Source of the DNA: Kiritimatiellia bacterium
GTDB taxonomy: Bacteria > Verrucomicrobiota > Kiritimatiellia > UBA8416
Direction of reading: 5' to 3'
DNA length: 6,659 nucleotides
Assembly: GCA_007126175.1 (NCBI GenBank)
Contig: SLBU01000174.1
Span: 1-6,659, forward strand
Part shown: one piece after another, positions 1 through 5,087 of the stretch
Numbering within the stretch: position 1 is the stretch's first letter
Layout: every line of letters starts with the position of its first letter
The notes under the pieces: model-generated
The model's database searches: none
Told to the model about the DNA's origin: nothing
Seen by the model: the letters and a program-made list of their open reading frames with translations, nothing else
Made by a program: the position numbers and the translations under genes

Positions 1-2706
1 AAGTATCTCTGAATGCAGATTCTGCGTTTTCCCTCCGTATTGCGCTTCCGGCTCAAATAGCATCAGGTTTGTGAAGCGACTACCGCGTGCCGATTTCTTC
101 TCGTTTTTCGGGGATGCAGGATAAAGGAAAAGAGGGAAAGTATAACCTCTTTCTTTTGTCATGTTGGAAACACAAGAATCGTCAATGACAGTCTCGCAGC
201 AGAGGGCGTGATGCCATTCTTGCTGTATGGTTTGACGGCATGTCGAAATGGCCAGATTGCCTTCATGCTGCATGTGGCTCATGACATCTTCACGGCCACG
301 TTCGACGAGCGCGGAATGATAAAGGAAATCGCGAGTATCGAAGGGGCGGTAGAGGATTCTCGTTAGCTTGGATTCCCAGTCCTTGTCGGCGGTCAAGGCC
401 GCGCGGGCACCCTTCAGCTTCCATGCTCCGGAATCGTTCAAACCGAATGCCTTGGCGACCATGTCGTCCGTGAAGTCGGGATTGCGGAACGTTTCGATAC
501 GGCGTTTGAGCGCGGCGCGATCCATGTCGATGACAAAGCCATCGCGGGCGGTGACGATGCCGACACTATTGACGGGCATGAGCTCGGGCAGCGAGGGCCA
601 GGCTTCGTATTGTTTGGCGAGGGTGGTGTCGCGCGGGATGTAGAGGTAGGCGGGCGTGGCGGGTTCGAGGGGTGTCCAGTCGGTGGTGGTGACGTCGTGG
701 CTGTCGAGCCAATCGTATTTGTGATGCCGGGTGCCGAAGAGGTCTTGGTGGAAGACCCCACCGGGCTTGTCCCGATGGTGCATCAAGTTGGGTTGGGCTG
801 TGGTATTTATCCCAACGTTTGCCTCCACCGACACAAGGTCGGTGGGCGGCTGGCGTGTTTTGACCAGGAGGCAGATGGCGACACCTTGACGGATATCGAA
901 GACGTTTTCGTCTTTGCCTCCGTCGGGGGTGATTTCCTTCTTGAGGCTGTTGCCGTGGAGATTGAGGATGTGGATAGTGTCGAAGGTCTGCATGAGGCTC
1001 TGGCGCATACCACGGAAGGTGGGATTGTCGAGATAGCCGTGATTGGTGATCATGGCAACGATGCCTTCACCGGCCTGGTCAATCTTCCACTGGGCAAAGC
1101 GCAGGAACTTTACGTAGTCGTCCTGCAGCCACTTCGGGTTGCGTTCGCCTAGGGGCTGTCCGTCGACTTGCTTGTAGTCGTCGATCAGGCCGCGAATCCA
1201 GTCGCCCGCATTAAAGCTGTGCCCGGAATAGGGCGGATTGCCGAGAATGACGAGTACGGGTTGGTCGCGCTTGACGATGCCGGCAAGGCGGGATTCCTCA
1301 GAGAGGGCGCGCATGCCGGGTAATTCGCTCTGGGCGAGTTCCTCGAATTCGAGGGTATTGGTGAGATAGAGCTTGAAGCGGTCGTCATTGGAGAGGGCAT
1401 AGCCGAGTTCTTCGAGGAGAAACGACATCTTGAGGTGTCCAACGGCATAGGGTGCCATCATCAGCTCGAAGGCGTGGAACTTTTGGAGGATATGGTGGCG
1501 CACGAATTCGGCTTTGGCACCATCGCCATAGGCTTGCTCGTAGGCTGCGGCAGCCTGGCGTGCGGCTTCGGCGATAAAGGTCATGGTTCCGGCGGCGGGA
1601 TCGAGCAGCGTGACGCCCTCGGCGGCGAGGCCATCGGTTTTGTCGAAGCGTTTTTGCAGCAGGGCATGCACAGAGCGGACGATATAGCCCACGACGGCTT
1701 CGGGCGTGTAGTAGACGCCGCGGCATTCGCGTTCGGCGGGATCGTATTCCGACAGAAAGGTCTCATAAAAATGGACAATGGGGTCGCGCCCCTTGCCTTC
1801 GTGGTAGAATTGGTCCAGCAGGCGCTTGACGTTGGCAGCGGCCAGGACTTCGGCAAGGTCGTCGATGGTCCACTTGAGGGCTTCGGGCAGGTCGCCGTAA
1901 GAGATGAATTGGAAGAGATCACGCAGAAGTCCGATGGTGCGGGGGATGCAGTCGAAGGCTGAACGGCGGTTGAAGTCGTGGCCCGCATAGCGCGTGCGGG
2001 CGGCGAACAGGCCGTAGGCAACCGTCTGGGCATAGAGATCGGCAAATTGGTCGAGCGAGAGGTCGGCGATCAGGAACGATTTGAAGGCATGATAGAAGCC
2101 CAGAATGTCGCCGCGTCCACGTTTTTCCTCCTCGGCCAGCTCGAGGGTGACGACTTCATCGCGGAGGAAGCGGGTGCGTTTGGCAAGTTCCACGGCGAGG
2201 GTGCGTGCCGTGAAGCGTTGCGGCAGCGAAAAGGAGAAGAATTGCGCGAAGAGGTCGGCGAGGCCGTCGGCATCGCGCACGGGTGCGGGCACCTTGAGGG
2301 AGCCGGGCACGAAGGATTGTCCGGCCACGACGCGTGCGAGCCGCTGTCCATCGCGATAGAGGCGGAATTCATAGAAGTCGGTAAGGATAACATTGGGAAA
2401 GGTGTGCAGGTAGCGTTTGAGCTGGGGGGAAACTTCGATGTGGTCGAGGTTCACGCCGGGTTTCTTGGCCTCGATGTAGCCCGTAATGCGGGCACGCCCG
2501 TCCCACACCCGGAAGTCGGGGTAGCCAGCCTCGGTTTGCTTGGGCAGCGTGGTGACGGTCAAACCCGTTTTACCATGAAACGCGGCCAGATCTTGCACCA
2601 AGGTCGCAAGCGGGGCGTAGAAGCTTTCCTCGCTGGCATCGCCATGGTGCCCAGCCTGAAAGAGAGCCTTGAAATACGCGTCAGCAATCGATGGTAAAAC
2701 ACTCAT
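1..2706 (-). CDS. Type ISP/IIG-like restriction-modification enzyme, C-terminus cut off by window edge
   Basis: A single polypeptide expected to both methylate adenine at N6 and cleave DNA at its recognition site. The frame is open over 902 codons from the ATG at 2706 to the window edge. An N-terminal PD-(D/E)XK-like nuclease is suggested by PDF (D64) and IEAKK (E79, K81). A linker follows, with FYETF at 313-317 and VYYTP at 331-335. Methylase motif I is DPAAGT at 369-374 and motif IV is NPPY at 490-493. After that come segments typical of the type ISP specificity region, such as DLFGTRHHKYDWL, YRPFDTRDFLYH and GYTFPLFLYP. There is no room for the helicase found between nuclease and methylase in LlaBIII-type enzymes. 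Homologues of this layout are about 1,000-1,100 residues, so I infer some 100-200 residues are missing. An alternative in-frame ATG lies at 2715; neither start has a clear ribosome binding site. Family is confident; specificity is unknown. Confidence 0.93.
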   Translation of the reverse strand, partial: MSVLPSIADAYFKALFQAGHHGDASEESFYAPLATLVQDLAAFHGKTGLTVTTLPKQTEAGYPDFRVWDGRARITGYIEAKKPGVNLDHIEVSPQLKRYLHTFPNVILTDFYEFRLYRDGQRLARVVAGQSFVPGSLKVPAPVRDADGLADLFAQFFSFSLPQRFTARTLAVELAKRTRFLRDEVVTLELAEEEKRGRGDILGFYHAFKSFLIADLSLDQFADLYAQTVAYGLFAARTRYAGHDFNRRSAFDCIPRTIGLLRDLFQFISYGDLPEALKWTIDDLAEVLAAANVKRLLDQFYHEGKGRDPIVHFYETFLSEYDPAERECRGVYYTPEAVVGYIVRSVHALLQKRFDKTDGLAAEGVTLLDPAAGTMTFIAEAARQAAAAYEQAYGDGAKAEFVRHHILQKFHAFELMMAPYAVGHLKMSFLLEELGYALSNDDRFKLYLTNTLEFEELAQSELPGMRALSEESRLAGIVKRDQPVLVILGNPPYSGHSFNAGDWIRGLIDDYKQVDGQPLGERNPKWLQDDYVKFLRFAQWKIDQAGEGIVAMITNHGYLDNPTFRGMRQSLMQTFDTIHILNLHGNSLKKEITPDGGKDENVFDIRQGVAICLLVKTRQPPTDLVSVEANVGINTTAQPNLMHHRDKPGGVFHQDLFGTRHHKYDWLDSHDVTTTDWTPLEPATPAYLYIPRDTTLAKQYEAWPSLPELMPVNSVGIVTARDGFVIDMDRAALKRRIETFRNPDFTDDMVAKAFGLNDSGAWKLKGARAALTADKDWESKLTRILYRPFDTRDFLYHSALVERGREDVMSHMQHEGNLAISTCRQTIQQEWHHALCCETVIDDSCVSNMTKERGYTFPLFLYPASPKNEKKSARGSRFTNLMLFEPEAQYGGKTQNLHSEIL

Positions 2707-2763
2707 GGTGAGCATGAGTAGCGGGCAAGGGGGGAAAAGCAGGATAACAAGACGCAGCGGTTC
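2707..2763. other. Spacer between TPR gene and restriction-modification gene
   Basis: 57 nt without a convincing terminator or promoter. On the coding strand it is pyrimidine-rich (TTTTCCCCCC) and holds an extra in-frame ATG at 2715 for the enzyme gene. No Shine-Dalgarno is visible for either ATG. Confidence 0.5.
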
Positions 2764-3756
2764 CTAAAAAATGAATTGGAGGGTGATTGTGGGGATGGCG
2801 TTCCAGTCGGGGGTGAAGTGGGCGTTGCCCTGGATGTCTTCATAGAGTTGGTTGCGGCGGTTTTGGTTGTAGCGGTGGCTGGCGTCGATGCCGCCGTAGA
2901 TGCTTCCGGAGTACCAGGTGAGTTCGAAGAAGGTGATGGCGGCAAAGGCGCCCCATTGCTCTTTTTGCGCGGTATCGACCATGCCATAGATGAAGATGCT
3001 GTTGAGGATCAGGGAGCGCAGTGCATTGCCGTATTCTCCGGCATAGGCGTAGCCCAGGCCGGGGATCATGCCGAGAAGGCCGCCGAGGCGCGGGCTTTTG
3101 TCGTGGCCTTGTTCGAAGTGGTTGAGTGCTTCGAGAGCGCGGGTTTCGTCGGCGGGGCTTTGCTGGAGGAGTGTGCGGGCTTGCGGGAGGTCGCCGGCTT
3201 GGATGGCATAGGTGGCGAGTTGTTGGCGGGCCATGCGTTCGGCTTCGGGGGTAGGTTGAGCGCGCTTGATGGAGCGCCAGTAGAATAGGGCTGTGTTTCG
3301 ATCGTTGCGTTGGCTGGCGGCTTGGGCGCGCAGTAGGAGTGTTGGTTGTTCGATATCCCAGGAGGCGTCTTCGGCGGCATCGAGCATTTTATCGGCGAGG
3401 GCGGGATCGTCGGCTTGGAGATACTGGTAGGCAGCGCTCCAGTAGTAGCCGGCGCGGGCGTCGGGGTCTTGTGTGTGCAGGGCCAGTCTGCGCCATTCGA
3501 TGGCGGCACTGCGGGGATGGCCTTCGGCTTGCAGGGTTAGAGCCAGGCTGGAGCCTGGCGATCCTAGGGAAGCGGTTGCAGAGGGGGCCAGGCTGGAGCC
3601 AGGCGTCCCCAGGGGGGGGGTGGCGTCAACCGTGCAGAGGGAGAGCAATAGCAGAATGGGTAGGCACTTGCAGAAGCGTTTGTTGATCGGGGCGAGATGG
3701 ATTGCGAATTTCCGAATAGCGGGTTGGCAAGAGGTTTGTTTGCGTGGGTATTTCAT
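2764..3756 (-). CDS. Exported TPR-repeat protein with C-terminal glycine-rich membrane module, partner of YidD-like protein
   Basis: 330 residues; no precise function known. The frame stays open up to 4287, but the ATG at 3756 is preferred: it overlaps the upstream stop as ATGA and has GGAG (3769-3766) 9 nt upstream. A charged N-region and a hydrophobic core, LPILLLLSL (32-40), look like a signal peptide with an unusually long n-region of about 28 residues. Residues 48-73 carry two copies of LG(T/S)PGSSLA. Residues 76-215 are helical, TPR-like pairs (for example GDLPQARTLLQQS). Residues 225-300 form a glycine/aromatic module with GMIPGLGYAYAGEYGNAL, NSIFIYGMVDTA and WYSGSIYGGIDASHRYN. This resembles membrane proteins I recall being encoded beside YidD in Gram-negative genomes. 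The chain ends TITLQFIF, with the alternating hydrophobic pattern and final Phe of an outer-membrane barrel strand. A C9 run (codons for TPP, 46-48) makes it prone to frameshift. Confidence 0.85.
   Translation of the reverse strand: MKYPRKQTSCQPAIRKFAIHLAPINKRFCKCLPILLLLSLCTVDATPPLGTPGSSLAPSATASLGSPGSSLALTLQAEGHPRSAAIEWRRLALHTQDPDARAGYYWSAAYQYLQADDPALADKMLDAAEDASWDIEQPTLLLRAQAASQRNDRNTALFYWRSIKRAQPTPEAERMARQQLATYAIQAGDLPQARTLLQQSPADETRALEALNHFEQGHDKSPRLGGLLGMIPGLGYAYAGEYGNALRSLILNSIFIYGMVDTAQKEQWGAFAAITFFELTWYSGSIYGGIDASHRYNQNRRNQLYEDIQGNAHFTPDWNAIPTITLQFIF
3542..3604. repeat. Two copies of a GC-rich palindromic repeat, 45-nt period, inside the TPR gene
   Basis: GCCAGGCTGGAGCCTGGC at 3542-3559 is an 8+8 palindrome around GG. 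GCCAGGCTGGAGCCAGGC at 3587-3604 differs at one base. The homology continues for some bases beyond each copy (3560-3570 and 3605-3615). The 45-nt spacing keeps the frame, so the minus strand reads LGSPGSSLA and LGTPGSSLA between the signal peptide and the TPR region. It looks like a REP-like element that settled in a tolerant linker, or a local duplication. Confidence 0.72.
3612..3620. repeat. G9/C9 homopolymer in the TPR gene
   Basis: Nine consecutive G on the plus strand, read as C9 on the coding strand, in codons for T46, P47 and P48 just after the signal peptide. Slippage by one base would disrupt everything downstream, so the tract could act as an on/off switch or be a spot for sequencing error. 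Confidence 0.8.
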
Positions 3757-4400
3757 TTGCGGTATCTCCGGAACCATTGGGAGTGGTCGGTGACGGGATC
3801 GCGGTACAGCTCGCGTCCGTTGCGTTCGATGGGGTTGATGCGGTAGCGGATGTGGTCGGACTCGCGGATGAGTCGGTCGGCGGTCATGGGAATACCGGCA
3901 AGCCCGTAGCGTCGGCAGGCTTCGAGCGAGTAGTGGGAGCAAGAAGGATACATCGCGCAGCGTTGTCCGATGGCAGGGGCAATCTGGTTGCGATAGAAGC
4001 CAATGACGATTGCGGCGATGCGTCCCATAAGGCGAGGTTTGTCGGGGGGGGTGTTGGCGTGTGCCTGGATCTCGGTGACTTGGGCAGCCACCCAATGGTG
4101 CTGTGGGTGATCCCGGTTTGTGGTGAGCCAGGCTTGTAGCTCCTCGTTGGTCTGGCTGGGCGTTAGCCGCTGTGCGGCGAGCATCACGATGGCTTGGTTG
4201 AATGCGAGGTCGGTGTCGTTCATTAGCGCCTGTCGGAGGGCTTCCACGCGGGCATGGTGCCAATCTCCCTCTTGGTAGAGTTGCCATGCCAGATGGTCAG
4301 GAGGTGGTACGGGGGCGGCTGGGGCAAGAGAGGTGCCCAGGAAAAACAAAACGCTCGCCACGGTGATGGCGAGCGTTTGTTGATCTTCTATGCGGCGCAT
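3753..4400 (-). CDS. yidD: YidD-domain protein with signal peptide and TPR-like N-terminal extension
   Basis: 215 residues against roughly 70-90 for ordinary YidD, which assists YidC-dependent insertion of inner-membrane proteins. Residues 1-29 look like a signal peptide or membrane anchor (hydrophobic 11-22, then LAPAA). Residues 36-115 contain at least one TPR-like pair, with GDWHHARVEALRQAL at 45-59. The YidD domain is at about 126-206: FYRNQIAPAIGQRCAMYPSC, then SHYSLEACRRYG. C148 and C154 are kept, and DPVTD ends the domain. The usual RC-H-P and GG before DPVP are replaced by RESDHIRYRI and ERNG, so the C-terminal half is diverged. Start: ATG at 4400 lies 3 nt after the upstream TAA with no Shine-Dalgarno, suggesting coupled re-initiation. 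A GTG at codon 14 is the alternative. It overlaps the TPR gene by 4 nt. This is probably not the housekeeping copy that sits between rnpA and yidC; if exported, the domain would face the periplasm (inference). Confidence 0.88.
   Translation of the reverse strand: MRRIEDQQTLAITVASVLFFLGTSLAPAAPVPPPDHLAWQLYQEGDWHHARVEALRQALMNDTDLAFNQAIVMLAAQRLTPSQTNEELQAWLTTNRDHPQHHWVAAQVTEIQAHANTPPDKPRLMGRIAAIVIGFYRNQIAPAIGQRCAMYPSCSHYSLEACRRYGLAGIPMTADRLIRESDHIRYRINPIERNGRELYRDPVTDHSQWFRRYRK
4044..4051. repeat. G8/C8 homopolymer in the YidD-like gene
   Basis: Eight G on the plus strand (C8 in coding sense) in the codons for NTPPD, residues 116-120, between the TPR-like part and the YidD domain. A one-base slip would remove the YidD domain. 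It is the second such tract in adjacent genes. Confidence 0.75.
4342..4378 (-). terminator. Intrinsic terminator-like hairpin inside the start of the YidD-like gene
   Basis: On the minus strand AAACGCTCGCCA (4378-4367) and TGGCGAGCGTTT (4360-4349) form a perfect 12-bp stem around a 6-nt loop. TGTTTTT follows directly, so with the stem's last bases the tail reads TTTTGTTTTT. The T-tract is only on the minus-strand side, matching the gene direction. It begins 26 nt after the stop of the second small-protein gene and covers codons 8-20 of the YidD-like gene, where it encodes QTLAITVASVLFF of the signal peptide. It may stop part of the transcripts and reduce expression of the YidD and TPR genes. 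Confidence 0.68.
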
Positions 4401-4403
4401 AGG

Positions 4404-4691
4404 TTAGAAGTATTGCGCGCCGTATTCCGCCTGAAGGTCTGACGTTGTGATGCCCTCAGCACCCTGAATGCCATCCCAGACTGCCAGCACGATCCCCACG
4501 ATGGGGATGATGCGCCCCCAGTCCCGGAAGTGTAGGTCTTTGCCTTGGTTGTACTGGCCCGCGGTACGGATGCCAAAGCAGCACCCGACGAAGAGTCCGC
4601 CCACGCCGCCGCGCTGTGCTTGTGCGTCCGCCATAGGAACGGCACTGAACAGCAGTAGCCCCATCAAACTATATGCAATCATTTTTTTCAT
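4404..4691 (-). CDS. Small exported GCCFG-motif protein (paralogue 2)
   Basis: 95 residues; a conserved-looking small protein whose function I cannot name. The ATG at 4691 follows AGGGAG (4704-4699) with a 7-nt spacing, which rules out the longer open frame reaching 5048. Residues 1-25 form a signal peptide (MKK, hydrophobic core, ADAQA just before QRGG). The mature part has a glycine-rich hydrophobic stretch with VGCCFG (C37, C38), the polar block GKDLHFRDWGR (50-60), a second hydrophobic segment IIPIVGIVLAVWDGI (61-75), and the tail YGAQYF. It matches the upstream 99-residue protein at 49 of 67 aligned positions by my hand alignment. It lies 26 nt after that gene and 3 nt before the YidD-like gene, so co-expression is likely. 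The two hydrophobic segments could form a small membrane hairpin (inference). Confidence 0.85.
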   Translation of the reverse strand: MKKMIAYSLMGLLLFSAVPMADAQAQRGGVGGLFVGCCFGIRTAGQYNQGKDLHFRDWGRIIPIVGIVLAVWDGIQGAEGITTSDLQAEYGAQYF

Positions 4692-4860
4692 GCTGATTCT
4701 CCCTATTGCTTGTGATCTTAGAAGTATTGCGCTCCGTAGGTTGCTTGCAGGCTGGTTGTGGTTGTGCCTTGCGCACCTTCGATACCATCCCAGATGGCAA
4801 ATACGGCACCGACATACGGTATGATACGTCCCCAGTCCCGGAAGTGTAGGTCTTTGCCTT
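4516..4860. repeat. 31-nt identical direct repeat shared by the two small-protein genes
   Basis: Positions 4516-4546 and 4830-4860 are identical over 31 bases, coding for KDLHFRDWG and its flank. A second identical block of 15 bases, 4404-4418 and 4718-4732, covers the last codons and stop (AQYF, TAA). They are parts of the tandem gene duplication; the 31-base match includes wobble positions, so recent duplication or gene conversion is likely. Confidence 0.85.
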
Positions 4861-5017
4861 CGTTGAACTGTCCAACAGTTCGGAGGCCGAAGCAACACCC
4901 CACGACAAAACCGATTAGCCCCCCTCTGCCACTGGCTGCTTGGGCTTGGGTTTGCATGGGTACTGCCATGAGCAGGGACCCCGCCAGCACCAGAACACTT
5001 AGTTTGCGTAGACTCAT
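4718..5017 (-). CDS. Small exported GCCFG-motif protein (paralogue 1), first gene of the YidD operon
   Basis: 99 residues; function unknown. The ATG at 5017 is well supported by AGGAG (5029-5025) seven bases upstream. Residues 1-27 form a signal peptide: MSLRK, the hydrophobic core LSVLVLAGSLLMAVP, then TQAQA. The mature part is RGGLIGFVVGCCFG (C41, C42), GKDLHFRDWGR (54-64), IIPYVGAVFAIWDGI (65-79) and the tail YGAQYF. The core is nearly the same as in the next gene, while the signal peptides differ, so this is a tandem duplication with the mature protein under constraint. A candidate promoter lies in the 70 nt before it, making it the probable first gene of a four-gene unit with paralogue 2, the YidD-like protein and the TPR protein. 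The adjacent cysteines might carry a metal or disulfide, but nothing shows this directly. Confidence 0.87.
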   Translation of the reverse strand: MSLRKLSVLVLAGSLLMAVPMQTQAQAASGRGGLIGFVVGCCFGLRTVGQFNEGKDLHFRDWGRIIPYVGAVFAIWDGIEGAQGTTTTSLQATYGAQYF

Positions 5018-5046
5018 ATTTCCTCTCCTCTGATGAAGTTACCGCC

Positions 5047-5075
5047 AAGCTAGTACTGTCGTAATTCTACGTCAA
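5047..5075 (-). promoter_or_regulatory. Candidate sigma-70 promoter for the small-protein/YidD operon
   Basis: Reading the minus strand, TTGACG (5075-5070) matches 5 of 6 bases of a -35 box. A 17-nt spacer leads to TAGCTT (5052-5047), a weak -10 box (3 of 6). It lies in the only spacer of any size between the ClC stop and the first small-protein ATG, and would give a leader of about 25-30 nt ahead of a strong AGGAG site. The -10 is poor, so this is suggestive only. Confidence 0.42.
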
Positions 5076-5087
5076 GTTTAAAAACGG

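Noticed and set aside
610..2697. Long plus-strand open frames (610-1152, 1435-1962, 1978-2697)
   Set aside because: They are the exact antisense of the restriction-modification gene, sharing its codon triplets; their translations are valine/glycine-rich with no domain, while the minus strand shows clear motifs.
3757..4287. N-terminal extension of the TPR protein frame to 4287
   Set aside because: It overlaps the whole YidD-like gene out of frame, is rich in Arg, Pro and His, and the ATG at 3756 has its own GGAG site and signal peptide.
4692..5048. Extension of the second small-protein frame to 5048
   Set aside because: It overlaps the first small-protein gene out of frame; the ATG at 4691 has AGGGAG and starts a signal peptide.
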